A stretch of DNA of 64,000 nucleotides, taken from assembly GCF_900323885.1 (NCBI RefSeq), contig NZ_OOHJ01000031.1, positions 1-64,000 of the forward strand. Direction: 5' to 3'. Below, piece by piece: positions 41,812 through 50,149 of this stretch (position 1 is the first letter of the stretch; each line of letters starts with the position of its first letter). Position numbers and translations under genes: made by a program. The notes under the pieces were generated by a model. It had not been told where the DNA came from, made no database searches, and saw nothing but the letters and a program-made list of their open reading frames with translations. Origin of the DNA: [Actinomadura] parvosata subsp. kistnae. GTDB taxonomy: Bacteria > Actinomycetota > Actinomycetes > Streptosporangiales > Streptosporangiaceae.

Positions 41812-42345
41812 GTGGCGGCGCTCGGCACCGGCGGCGACGCCGGGCGCCCGACCGTGAACGGCCTGCCCGTGGTGGCGGGCACGTTCTCGATCGCGTACGT
41901 GCATTCGGTCTACCGCGCGCCCTCCGCCGAGGTGTTCACCGTGGAGGGCACCCGGTTCACGATGCGGGCCGTCGTGTCGCTCAGCGGGGGCGTGCTGGAC
42001 TACTACGCGCTGGAGGGCGAGCGGGCCCGCCTGCCCGGCGGCGCGTACGTGCTGCGGCCGGCCGAGCCCGCCACGTACGAGGAGCTGACGCTGCTCGCGA
42101 CCCCGATCGGGCGCAGGACGCTCGTCTCGGGCGGGCGCTGCCTGCCGCTGTACCCGGAGCGGGGCGCCCGCGAGGTGCGGCTGGCGCTCGCGCTCGCCCA
42201 GCCCGCCCCGGCGTGCCGTGCCCCGGGGTCTTCGCGGCCCTACAGCCAGTCCTTCTTCTTGAACACCCCGTACAGCCCCGCTGACGCCAGCGCCACCAGC
42301 ACCGTGGACGTCCAGAACCCCAGCGGGGTCCCCGACCCCGGGTAG
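41812..42345 (+). CDS. DUF1850 domain protein
   Basis: A DUF1850 protein as regularly encoded with TAXI transporters: FSIAYVHSVYRAPSAEVFTV, VSLSGGVLDYYALEG and a C-terminal RCLPLYPERGAREVRLAL. Reading from GTG 41812 gives 177 residues but cuts a hydrophobic leader. A CTG at 41782, overlapping the upstream stop and 5 bases after AAGGAG, would supply IRLLLALAAVAALG as a signal segment. The last 35 residues overlap the convergent CorA-like gene by 106 bases and look like antisense sequence rather than a domain. Confidence 0.7.
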   Translation: MAALGTGGDAGRPTVNGLPVVAGTFSIAYVHSVYRAPSAEVFTVEGTRFTMRAVVSLSGGVLDYYALEGERARLPGGAYVLRPAEPATYEELTLLATPIGRRTLVSGGRCLPLYPERGAREVRLALALAQPAPACRAPGSSRPYSQSFFLNTPYSPADASATSTVDVQNPSGVPDPG

Positions 42346-43208
42346 GGCACGTTCTGGCCGTAGAAGCCGGTGATCGCGGTCGGCACCGCGATGATCGCGG
42401 CCCAGCTCGTGACCCGCTTCATGATCTCGTTCAGCCGGAACCCCTGCTGCGACAGGCGGGTCTCGCGCACGTTGGCGAGCATGTCGCGGATCGACTCCAC
42501 CCACTCGGTGACCCGCAGGACGTGGTCGTAGACGTCCTCGTAGTACGGCTTCATCGCCGGGTCGGCCACCAGGTCCTCGTCGCGGCGCAGCAGCGTGCCG
42601 ATCACCTCCCGCATCGGGAAGGTGACCCGGCGCAGCTTCGTCGTGTCCTTGCGCAGCAGGTACATCGACTGCTGCAACGCCCTGCCGTCGCGGACGCTCT
42701 GCGCGAACAGCGACTCCTCCATCGCCTCCACCTGCCCGTCGAGCTCCTGCACCAGGTCGAAGTGCTGGTCCACGACGTGGTCGAGCAGGCCGTGCAGCAG
42801 GAACGTCACGCCGTGGCAGGCCATGCGGGAGGCGGAGTCCCAGCGCCTGAGCACCCCGCCCAGGTCGAAGCGGTCGTTCTCGCGCACGGTCACCAGGGCG
42901 TTCTTCGTGACGAAGACGTCCACCTCGACGGGCACGATCCGGCCCGCTTCGAGATACAGCCCGTACACCGTCACGAACAGGTGATGGTCGTAGACGTCCA
43001 CCTTGGGGCGCTCGTGGTCGCTGAGCACGTCCTCGATCGCCAGCTCGTGCAGCCCCAGCTCCTCGCTGATGACGGCGAGCTGCTCCGGCGACGGGGCGCA
43101 CAGGTCGAACCAGACCACGTTCTCCGGGTCCGCCACGTGGTCGGAGACCTCCTCGACGGGGAAGCCCTCCTTCTCGAGGACGCCGTTCCGGTACAGACGC
43201 GTATGCAC
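42240..43208 (-). CDS. CorA-like metal ion transporter with GQN motif
   Basis: A 322-residue CorA/MIT-type protein. A large cytoplasmic N-domain (VWFDLCAPSPEQLAVISEEL, IEDVLSDHERPKVDVYDHHL) leads into the long stalk helix, then two C-terminal membrane helices. The selectivity motif normally GMN is GQN here (TGFYGQNVPYPGSG). The C-terminus ends in the usual basic KKKDWL. It would form a homopentamer for divalent cations, but the motif change makes Mg2+ specificity doubtful. GTG 43208 overlaps the stop of the DUF72 gene upstream (TAGTG). Confidence 0.85.
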   Translation of the reverse strand: MHTRLYRNGVLEKEGFPVEEVSDHVADPENVVWFDLCAPSPEQLAVISEELGLHELAIEDVLSDHERPKVDVYDHHLFVTVYGLYLEAGRIVPVEVDVFVTKNALVTVRENDRFDLGGVLRRWDSASRMACHGVTFLLHGLLDHVVDQHFDLVQELDGQVEAMEESLFAQSVRDGRALQQSMYLLRKDTTKLRRVTFPMREVIGTLLRRDEDLVADPAMKPYYEDVYDHVLRVTEWVESIRDMLANVRETRLSQQGFRLNEIMKRVTSWAAIIAVPTAITGFYGQNVPYPGSGTPLGFWTSTVLVALASAGLYGVFKKKDWL

Positions 43209-43915
43209 TAGCCGAGTCTGGCAAATCGTCGGGCGTTGCGCACGGCCGCCCCTCCCGGATCGTTGTTGAAGTAGACGTAGGCGTCCTGCCAGCCCGCCTC
43301 CGCCACCCGGGCCGCCCAGGTGCGCAGCGCGCCCTCGCCGTACGACCAGCCGGAGCGGCCCTGGTGCAGGCGCACGTACCCCCAATCCGCCGTCCGCCAC
43401 AGCGGGGTCACCGGCCGGCCCAGCCGGTCGGCCCAGCACAACGCGGCCCCGCGCGCCACCAGGAGCTGCCGCACCTCCTCGGTCCACCACGAGTCGTGGC
43501 GCGGCTCCACCGCCACCCGCACCTCCGGCGGGAAGCAGCCCAGGCACCGGTCGAGCCGGGCGGGGTCCGCCTTGAGCGTCGGCGGGAGCTGCAGCAGGAT
43601 GGGCCCCAGCTTCTCCTTCAGCCCGGCGGCGGCGCCCATCAGGCGCGCGACCGGCTCCTCCGGCTCCTCCAGCCGCCTGATGTGGGTCAGGAACCTGCTG
43701 GCCTTCACCGCCATCACGAAACCCGGCGGCGTCCGGTCGCGCCAGGCCGCGAACGACTCCAGGCTCGGCAGGCGGTAGAAGGCGTTGTTGCTCTCGACGG
43801 TGGCGAACTCGGCCGCGTACGTCTCCAGCCACAACCGCATCGGCACGCCCTCCGGATACAGGACGCCACGCCAGTCCTTGTACTGCCACCCCGAGGTGCC
43901 CACCAGCCGCGTCAT
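43208..43915 (-). CDS. DUF72 domain protein
   Basis: A 235-residue DUF72 protein: LVGTSGWQYKDWRGVLYPEG, FATVESNNAFYRLPSLESFA, PPGFVMAVKASRFLTHIRRL and VAVEPRHDSWW. The family fold is TIM-barrel-like and its function unknown. ATG 43915 is taken as the start because the family begins a few residues before VGTSGW; a GTG at 43936 is possible. It overlaps the CorA-like gene downstream by one base, so the two are co-transcribed. Confidence 0.87.
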   Translation of the reverse strand: MTRLVGTSGWQYKDWRGVLYPEGVPMRLWLETYAAEFATVESNNAFYRLPSLESFAAWRDRTPPGFVMAVKASRFLTHIRRLEEPEEPVARLMGAAAGLKEKLGPILLQLPPTLKADPARLDRCLGCFPPEVRVAVEPRHDSWWTEEVRQLLVARGAALCWADRLGRPVTPLWRTADWGYVRLHQGRSGWSYGEGALRTWAARVAEAGWQDAYVYFNNDPGGAAVRNARRFARLG

Positions 43916-43991
43916 GGCATCTGGCCTACCCTGCACAGCCGCGTGCAGTACAACTGTCCTAGTTCGTCAGCCGAGGAGGACTTGTCACGCG

Positions 43992-45731
43992 ATGGGCGCC
44001 AACCACGCGCACGGTACCGCCGTTCCCAGCTCGCGCCGCACGGTGGTGGCCGGTCTGGCCGTCCTGGTGCCGCTCGCCGTCGTCACCCTGGCCGCCCTCC
44101 TCTGGCTGTGGCCGGACGGCGGGAAAGCGGCCGCGCCCGCGCAGTCCGGCGTGCAGCGGCTGACCGGCACCGTCGTCAGCGTCACGCTCAAGACCTGCCC
44201 GGCCGCCCTCGAAGGCTCGCCCCGGCCCGACCCCGCCACCTGCGGCAACGCCGTCGTCAAGGTGGGCGACGGGCCCGACGCCGGGCAGGATGTCGAGCTC
44301 CGCCTGCCCAGCGGGCCCGGCGCGCAGCACTTCGCCGCCGCCGACGACGTCATCCTGCTGCGCGGCGCCGACGGCACCTACCAGATCTCCGACCACGACC
44401 GGTCGACGCCGCTGTGGCTGTTCGGGGCGGCGTTCGCGCTCGCCGTCATCGCCTTCGGGCGGTGGCGCGGGGTGACGGCGCTGGTGGGGCTGGCCGTCAC
44501 GTTCGTGCTGCTGCTGACGTTCGTCATCCCCGGCATCCTCGACGGGCGGCCGCCCATGCTGGTCGCCATCGTCGGCGCCGCGGCGATCATGCTGGCGGTG
44601 CTCTACCTCACGCACGGGTTCTCCCTGTCCACGTCCGTGGCCGTCCTCGGCACGCTGGCCAGCCTGGCGCTGACCGGCGTGCTGTCGTACGCCGCCCTGG
44701 GGTTCGCCCGGCTCAACGGCATCACCGACGACAGCGCGCTCGCCCTCGACATGAGCCTGTCGCTCGACACCCAGGGGCTGCTGCTGGCCAGCATCATCAT
44801 CGGCGCCCTCGGCGTGCTCGACGACGTCACCGTCACCCAGGCCGTCACGGTCGCCGAGCTCGCCCACGCCAACCCGTCCTACGGCTTCGGCCGCCTCTAC
44901 CGCTCGGCCATGCGGATCGGGCGCGCGCACATCGCGTCGGTCATCAACACGATCATCCTGGCGTACGCGGGGGCGTCGCTGCCGTTGCTGCTGCTGTTCA
45001 GCATCGGGGAGCAGCCGCTGGGCGAGGTGATGTCGACGCCGGTCATCGCGCAGGAGATCGTCCGCAGCATCGTCGGCACGCTGGGCCTCATCGCCGCCGT
45101 CCCCATCACGACCGCCCTGGCCGCCCTGACGGCCTCCCGTCGGCTCGCCGAGGATCCCGCACCCGACCCCGACCCCGCCGACCGCCCCGACCCCGCCGGG
45201 CATGCCGCGCACTCCGCGCACGTCGGGCACTCCGCGCACGGCGGGCATGCCGGGCGCTCCGGGCGCTCGGCGCGGGACTCCGAATACGAGGACTTCTTCA
45301 CCCGCAGGCACGATCGGGACGAGGACGACTACGACGGGTTCTTCACGCCGCAGCCCCGCCCCGACGCGCGTGCCCGCCCGGAGCCGGCGCCCGCCGCCGG
45401 GCGGCACGGTGACGGCCGCGGGCCGACCGGCGCTGGGCCCGCCCCGGCCCCATGGCCCCAAGACGCCCCCTGGCCCGCCGACGCCCCTGGCCAGGCCCCG
45501 CCTCCGGGCCCGCGCCCGCCCCGTCGCCTGGTCCCACCTCGGGACCTGCGCCCGGCCCGGGACCTGTGCCCGGCGCGGGGCCTATGCCCGGCCCGGGACC
45601 TGTGCCCGGCCCGGGGCCGGGTCCCGACCGACCGGCGCGCCACCGTCGCCGGTCGGGCCGCTGACCTCATCCTGAGGGGCCCGCGCCGGACCCGGGACCC
45701 GCGGGCGGGAGCGGGGGCCATGATCGCGTAA
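43992..45731 (+). CDS. YibE/F family membrane protein with long low-complexity tail
   Basis: A 579-residue protein. One N-terminal helix (TVVAGLAVLVPLAVVTLAAL) is followed by an external domain (RLTGTVVSVTLKTCPAALEG). Seven or so helices of the YibE/F domain come next (DDSALALDMSLSLDTQGLLL, GVLDDVTVTQAVTVAELAHA), then a His/Pro/Gly-rich tail from about residue 395. In the last part the -1 frame gives a cleaner PGPGPVPGAGP-type tail ending at 45664, so a base may be missing near 45480-45535. Transport role unknown. ATG 43992; GAGGAGGA lies about 11 bases upstream. Confidence 0.8.
   Translation: MGANHAHGTAVPSSRRTVVAGLAVLVPLAVVTLAALLWLWPDGGKAAAPAQSGVQRLTGTVVSVTLKTCPAALEGSPRPDPATCGNAVVKVGDGPDAGQDVELRLPSGPGAQHFAAADDVILLRGADGTYQISDHDRSTPLWLFGAAFALAVIAFGRWRGVTALVGLAVTFVLLLTFVIPGILDGRPPMLVAIVGAAAIMLAVLYLTHGFSLSTSVAVLGTLASLALTGVLSYAALGFARLNGITDDSALALDMSLSLDTQGLLLASIIIGALGVLDDVTVTQAVTVAELAHANPSYGFGRLYRSAMRIGRAHIASVINTIILAYAGASLPLLLLFSIGEQPLGEVMSTPVIAQEIVRSIVGTLGLIAAVPITTALAALTASRRLAEDPAPDPDPADRPDPAGHAAHSAHVGHSAHGGHAGRSGRSARDSEYEDFFTRRHDRDEDDYDGFFTPQPRPDARARPEPAPAAGRHGDGRGPTGAGPAPAPWPQDAPWPADAPGQAPPPGPRPPRRLVPPRDLRPARDLCPARGLCPARDLCPARGRVPTDRRATVAGRAADLILRGPRRTRDPRAGAGAMIA
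45541..45612. repeat. 18-bp tandem repeat in the YibE/F tail
   Basis: Four 18-base units of the type GGGACCTGTGCCCGGCCC follow one another with one to four differences. They encode the Pro/Gly-rich (or, in the uncorrected frame, RDLCPA-type) tail. Confidence 0.8.
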
Positions 45732-45742
45732 TCTTTCCTGAC

Positions 45743-46332
45743 ATGACGGCCGACCTCCTGGCGAAACGGGTGACGAACGTGCTGGCACCCCAGGTGCTGG
45801 TGATCGTCATGCCCCCGCTCGTCGGCCTGCTGGCCCAGGGCTGGGGCGGGGCGGCGTGGGGCTGGTGGCGTCGGCGTTCTGCGGCGGGGTGCCGGCGGCG
45901 GTGATCGCGGTCGGCGTGCGCTCGGGCAGGCTCGACTCGCACCACATCGTGGACCGCGCCCGCCGCACCGGCCCGTTGCTGGCGGCGGTCGCGGCCGTGC
46001 TGGTGGCGCTGGCGCTGCTGGTGGTGCTGGGCGCGCCGACGCTGCTGGTCGCGACCGTGACGGCGATGCTGGTCGCGCTGGGCGTGACCGTCCCGGTCAC
46101 GTCGCGCTGGAAGATCTCCTTCCACGCCGCGGTCTCGGCCGGAACGGTGGTGGTGCTGGCCCACGTCCTGCCCGCGTGGCCGACCGCGCTGGCCGGGGCC
46201 GCCGTCGTGGCGCTGGTGTGCTGGGCGCGGGTACGGCTGTCGCACCACACGGGGCCGCAGGTGCTGGCCGGGGCGGTGGTCGGCACGCTGACGACGTGGG
46301 CGACGCTCAGCGCGTTCGGCCTGGGCATCTGA
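45743..46332 (+). CDS. PAP2-like integral membrane protein, frame-disrupted
   Basis: A polytopic membrane protein of about 196 residues if one base is restored near 45846-45860. Frame one gives MTADLLAKRVTNVLAPQVLV and a first helix; the -1 frame continues from GLVASAFCGGVPAAV. Conserved residues VTSRWKISFHAAVSAG and SHHTGPQVLAGAVVG resemble the phosphatase-type His motifs of PAP2-related proteins, though the first motif is degenerate. TAATCT lies 8 bases before ATG 45743. Only the downstream part would be translated if the break is real. Confidence 0.68.
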
Positions 46333-46381
46333 CGACACCCACCGGCGGAATAGCGGCGCCGCCGGCGGGGTTGGCGCCAAC

Positions 46382-47125
46382 ATGGATGCCACGAACCGCG
46401 GCCGGGTGCGCGTCGAGCGCACGGCCAAGCGCGTGCGGACCTACCTGGGCGGGCGGGTGGTGGCCGACACCACCGACGCCCTGCTGGTGTGGGAAGTCCC
46501 GTACTACCCCACCTACTACTTCCCGCCGGACGACGTGGACGAGTCCGCGCTGAAGGCCACCGGAGCCACCAAGCACTCCCCGAGCAGGGGCGACGCGGTC
46601 GTCTACACCGTCACGTCGGGCACCGCCGAGGCCCCCGACGCGGCGCTGGCCTATCCCGACTCGCCGCTGGAGCAGATCCGGGGATACGTCCGCTTCGACT
46701 GGGACGCCATGGACGCCTGGTTCGAGGAGGACGAGGAGGTGTTCTTCCACCCGCGCGACCCGTACACGAGGGTGGACATCCTGGCGAGCTCGCGGCACGT
46801 GCGGATCGAGGTGGACGGCGTGACCGTGGCCGACTCCCGCAGCCCGCGCATCCTCTTCGAGACGGGCCTGCCCGCCCGGTACTACCTGCCGAAGACCGAC
46901 GTGCGCCTCGACCTGCTGGAGCACACCGACACCGTCACGCACTGCCCCTACAAGGGCACGGCGGAGTACTGGGCGGTCAACGGCAAGAAGGACCTGGCGT
47001 GGTCGTACCGGACGCCGCTGCCCGAGAGCGAGAAGATCGCGGGGCTGATCGCGTTCTACGACGAGAAGCTCGACGTGTACGTGGACGGCGAGCTGCAGGA
47101 GCGGCCGAAGACCAAGTTCGCCTGA
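46382..47125 (+). CDS. DUF427 domain protein (tandem)
   Basis: A 247-residue protein with two DUF427 folds. The first is about residues 20-115 (VRTYLGGRVVADTTDALLVW, PYYPTYYFPPDDV). The second is about 135-240 (RHVRIEVDGVTVADS, TGLPARYYLPKTDVRLDLLE, THCPYKGTAEYW). The double arrangement is common in actinobacteria. No catalytic function is known. It is complete; no obvious ribosome site precedes ATG 46382. Confidence 0.88.
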   Translation: MDATNRGRVRVERTAKRVRTYLGGRVVADTTDALLVWEVPYYPTYYFPPDDVDESALKATGATKHSPSRGDAVVYTVTSGTAEAPDAALAYPDSPLEQIRGYVRFDWDAMDAWFEEDEEVFFHPRDPYTRVDILASSRHVRIEVDGVTVADSRSPRILFETGLPARYYLPKTDVRLDLLEHTDTVTHCPYKGTAEYWAVNGKKDLAWSYRTPLPESEKIAGLIAFYDEKLDVYVDGELQERPKTKFA

Positions 47126-47182
47126 GCCGGGCGGCGGGTCGGGCGGCCGTCAGAGGCCGGCTGAGGCAGGAGGCTGCCGGAG

Positions 47183-47791
47183 TCAGGAGGCTGCCGGCGT
47201 CCAGTGGGGGTCGCGGCCGAGGTAGCGCAGCAGCGTGGCCACGTCGTCGTCGCCGGGCCGGCTCTCCAGCTCGGCGGCGTACGCGCCCCAGGCGCGCAGC
47301 GGCTCGACGATCTCCCTGGCCACCTTGAGCAGGGGCCGGGCCAGCTCGGGGGTGAGGGGCGACGGCCCGCCGGTGGCCATGGCGATGTCCCAGGCGTGCA
47401 CGCCGGCGTCGAGCGCGCAGGCCGCCGCGCCGGACTCGGGGGTCATCTTGTGCGGCGGCACGGGGGTGGGCACCTCGGCGGCCTCCCGGTCGACGCCCGC
47501 CCACGCCCTGGCCGAGCGGGCCAGCGCGTCCTCCATCAGGGCGGTGGGGTCGCCGTCGATGGTGCCGGACGGGTCGAACGGGTTGAAGTCGGGGCCGGGC
47601 TCGCCGGTGAGCGCGGAGGCGAAGCCGATCTGGTCGCCCGCCGCGTGCTGCAGGACGTGCGCGACGCTCCACCCGGCGCACGGCGTGGGCAGGCTCCAGC
47701 CGCCGGCGGGCACGCCGCGCACGGCCTGACGCAGCGCCTCGTGCGAGGCGTCGAGAACGTCCCAGCCGCTGGTGTTGATGCTGTCGCTCAT
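47183..47791 (-). CDS. TIGR03086 family metal-binding protein (DinB/mycothiol-type)
   Basis: A 202-residue four-helix-bundle protein of the DinB/MDMPI superfamily. LPTPCAGWSVAHVLQHAAGD holds the first metal His, and CALDAGVHAWDIAMATG the later ones; this is the TIGR03086 pattern. Relatives are mycothiol-dependent isomerases or S-transferases, fitting a mycothiol-making actinomycete. ATG 47791 has AAAGGGA about 8 bases upstream. It is read in the same direction as the TetR gene, 64 bases downstream of it. Confidence 0.85.
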   Translation of the reverse strand: MSDSINTSGWDVLDASHEALRQAVRGVPAGGWSLPTPCAGWSVAHVLQHAAGDQIGFASALTGEPGPDFNPFDPSGTIDGDPTALMEDALARSARAWAGVDREAAEVPTPVPPHKMTPESGAAACALDAGVHAWDIAMATGGPSPLTPELARPLLKVAREIVEPLRAWGAYAAELESRPGDDDVATLLRYLGRDPHWTPAAS

Positions 47792-47855
47792 GAGTGGTGT
47801 CCCTTTCCGCTGTTGTTGACACCACTCTATCAGAACGGAATGCTTTGTTCCACTC

Positions 47856-48509
47856 TTAGGACGCCTGGTTTTCCAGCCCCTTGATGAGCGCGTCGAGCGC
47901 GTGGCGGAAGTCGGCCTCCGGGTCCACCCCGCCACCCTGCGTCCAGCGCAGCAACCGGCTGAAGTGCGGCAGCGCGGCCGGGTTCATCTGGGTGACGTAC
48001 GCGCCGACGTTCGTCGCGCCCGCGTGCTCCCGTACGTCCGCCGCGAACCCGCCCGTGGACAGCAGCAGCGACCCGAACACCAGCGAGTTCACCGCCCCCA
48101 GTGCCCGCCACGCGCCCTGGTCGTCGAACCCGCCCGCGTACAGCGCCCCCACCAGGGCGTCCAGCGGCGACAGCGCGCGCACGGAGGTCGGGTTGGAGCG
48201 GTCGGTCACCAGCGCCATCGGCACCACCGGATGGCGGCGGAAGGCCCGGTACATGCTCAGCGCCGCCGACCTGACCTGCTCCTGCCACGGCAGCTCCGGA
48301 TCGGGCGGCTCCACCTGGGCGAACACGCGCTCGGCGATGCCGTCGAGGAGGTCGGCCTTGTTCGAGACGTGGTTGTAGAGCGACATCGCCTCCACGCCGA
48401 GCGCCTTGGCCAGGCGCCGCATCGACAAGCCGTCCAGGCCCTCCTCGTCGGCCAGCGCCAGCGCCGCGTCGAGGACCTTCTCCCTGTTCAGCGGCTCGCG
48501 TCGAGCCAT
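47856..48509 (-). CDS. TetR family transcriptional regulator (TetR_C-type)
   Basis: A 217-residue repressor. The HTH is near residues 25-55 (LSMRRLAKALGVEAMSLYNH, then VSNKADLLDGI), the tetracycline-repressor-like form. The C-terminal ligand domain ends HALDALIKGLE. It is divergent from the flavin monooxygenase gene, and the intervening 95 bases carry three CTTAC-N3-GTAnG boxes, so it very probably represses that gene and itself, with a polyketide- or drug-like inducer. Confidence 0.92.
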   Translation of the reverse strand: MARREPLNREKVLDAALALADEEGLDGLSMRRLAKALGVEAMSLYNHVSNKADLLDGIAERVFAQVEPPDPELPWQEQVRSAALSMYRAFRRHPVVPMALVTDRSNPTSVRALSPLDALVGALYAGGFDDQGAWRALGAVNSLVFGSLLLSTGGFAADVREHAGATNVGAYVTQMNPAALPHFSRLLRWTQGGGVDPEADFRHALDALIKGLENQAS

Positions 48510-48537
48510 GTGCGCCTTCCTCTCCCTCGGGTGCCGG

Positions 48538-48592
48538 TTGACAAAGCTTACGGTGTACGTGTTTTACTTACGGCGTATGCTTACGCTGTAAG
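48538..48592 (+). promoter_or_regulatory. TTGACA -35 and three TetR-type operator boxes
   Basis: TTGACA (48538-48543) is followed by CTTACGGTGTACG (48547), CTTACGGCGTATG (48567) and CTTACGCTGTAAG (48580). The last is a perfect CTTAC-GCT-GTAAG inverted repeat and the others are one or two bases off. The boxes cover the spacer, the -10 region and the start of the leader, up to 12 bases before the monooxygenase ATG. Confidence 0.75.
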
Positions 48593-48604
48593 TAGAGGAG
48601 ATCG

Positions 48605-50137
48605 ATGGAAGACGTGATCATCGTCGGCGGCGGGCCGGTCGGCCTGCTGCTGGCTTGCGAGCTCAAGCTCGCCGGAGCCGACCCGCTGGTGCTGGAGGCC
48701 GCCGACGGCGAGCGGCGCCGGACGCGCAGCCTCGGGCTGCGCTCGCTGAACGCCCGCACGATGCAGTCGCTGGCCCTGCGCGGGCTCGTCGAGCCGGTCG
48801 AACGGGCCCAGTGGGACATGCTCGACGCCCTGGCCGCCGACCGTCAGGAGCCCGGCGAGGCCGGGGACGTGGTCGCGCTGATGCTGGAGATCCTGCGCAA
48901 GGGGCAGATCCGCGGGCACTTCGCCGGGCTGCCGCTCCTCGACCCCGAAGGGAACGCCCAGTACGTGATGCTCCGCCAGGACCGGCTGGAGGAGCTGCTC
49001 GCGGAGCGGGCCACCGCCATGGGGGTGCGGATCCGGCAGGGACGCGCGGTCACCGACGTCGTCCAGGACGGCTCGTCCGTCACCGCCGTGCTCGACGACG
49101 GGCGCGCCGTGCCCGGCGCGTACCTGGTGGGCTGCGACGGCGGGCGGAGCGTGGTGCGCAAGCGCGCCGGGTTCGCCTTCGACGGCACGCCGCCCACCAT
49201 GACGGGCCGGACGGCGGTCGCCGAGCTGGCCGACCCCTCCATGGTGACGTCGTCACTGCGCGGGCCCGGCGGGCTGGTCAACCTGTCGCTGGTGCCGGGG
49301 GAGATCGCGACCATCGAGTTCGACGGCGGGCCCGGCGACAGGGACGCGCCCGTCACCGCCGCCGAGCTGCAGGACAGCCTGCGGCGGGTGACCGGCAAGG
49401 ACGTGGTGGTGCGGCGGCTCGTGACCGGCATCCGGTACAGCGACAACGCCCGGCACGCGGAGTCGTACCGGAAGGGGCGGGTGCTGCTGGCCGGGGACGC
49501 GGCGCACGTGCACTCGCCCATCGGCGGCCAGGGCCTCAACCTCGGGCTCCAGGACGCGTTCAACCTCGGCTGGCGGCTGGGGCTGGTGGCGCGGGGAGCG
49601 GCGCCCCAGAGCCTGCTCGACGGCTACACCGCCGAGCGGCACCCGGTGGCGGCCAGGGTCCTGCGGAACGCGCGGGCGCAGGTCGCGCTCATGCGTCCCG
49701 GGGCGCAGGTGGACGCGTTGCGCGAGGTGCTGGGCGAGGTGATCGGGCTGCCGGAGGCGTGGCGGCACTTCGCGGGCATGATGGACGGCACGGCGATCGA
49801 CTACGCGCCCGGCGCGGCCGTGCCCCTGACGGGCCGGTTCGTCCCCGCCGACCTGCCGCTGACCGGCCCGGCCGGGGTCGCCGAGCTGCTGCGCGACGGC
49901 CACGGCCTCCTCATCGGCGGCTCAGGACCGGACGCGCGGCCGGGCGGCCTCGAAGCCGTCCCGGCCGGGCACGGCGACCGGGTCCGGTTCGCCCGCGCCG
50001 AGACCGGCGCCGACCTCGGCGGGGCGAGCGCGCTGCTGGTCCGTCCGGACGGGTACGTCGCCTGGGCCGGTGAGCCCGACGGGGCGCGCGACGCGCTCAC
50101 CACGTGGTTCGGCCCGCCCGCGCGCACGGCCGCGTGA
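48605..50137 (+). CDS. FAD-dependent aromatic monooxygenase (rifampicin monooxygenase-like)
   Basis: A 510-residue class A flavoprotein monooxygenase (PHBH fold). It has the Rossmann GxGxxG in DVIIVGGGPVGLLLACELKL, the DG motif YLVGCDGGRSVVRKRAG and the GD motif VLLAGDAAHVHSPIGGQGLN. A thioredoxin-like C-terminal domain (about 400-510) is as in polyketide- and rifampicin-hydroxylating enzymes. NADPH and O2 are the expected cosubstrates. GAGGAG is 4-5 bases before the ATG. With its divergent TetR and operators it looks like an inducible drug- or aromatic-inactivating unit. Confidence 0.9.
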   Translation: MEDVIIVGGGPVGLLLACELKLAGADPLVLEAADGERRRTRSLGLRSLNARTMQSLALRGLVEPVERAQWDMLDALAADRQEPGEAGDVVALMLEILRKGQIRGHFAGLPLLDPEGNAQYVMLRQDRLEELLAERATAMGVRIRQGRAVTDVVQDGSSVTAVLDDGRAVPGAYLVGCDGGRSVVRKRAGFAFDGTPPTMTGRTAVAELADPSMVTSSLRGPGGLVNLSLVPGEIATIEFDGGPGDRDAPVTAAELQDSLRRVTGKDVVVRRLVTGIRYSDNARHAESYRKGRVLLAGDAAHVHSPIGGQGLNLGLQDAFNLGWRLGLVARGAAPQSLLDGYTAERHPVAARVLRNARAQVALMRPGAQVDALREVLGEVIGLPEAWRHFAGMMDGTAIDYAPGAAVPLTGRFVPADLPLTGPAGVAELLRDGHGLLIGGSGPDARPGGLEAVPAGHGDRVRFARAETGADLGGASALLVRPDGYVAWAGEPDGARDALTTWFGPPARTAA

Positions 50138-50149
50138 GGCCGGTGCGGG

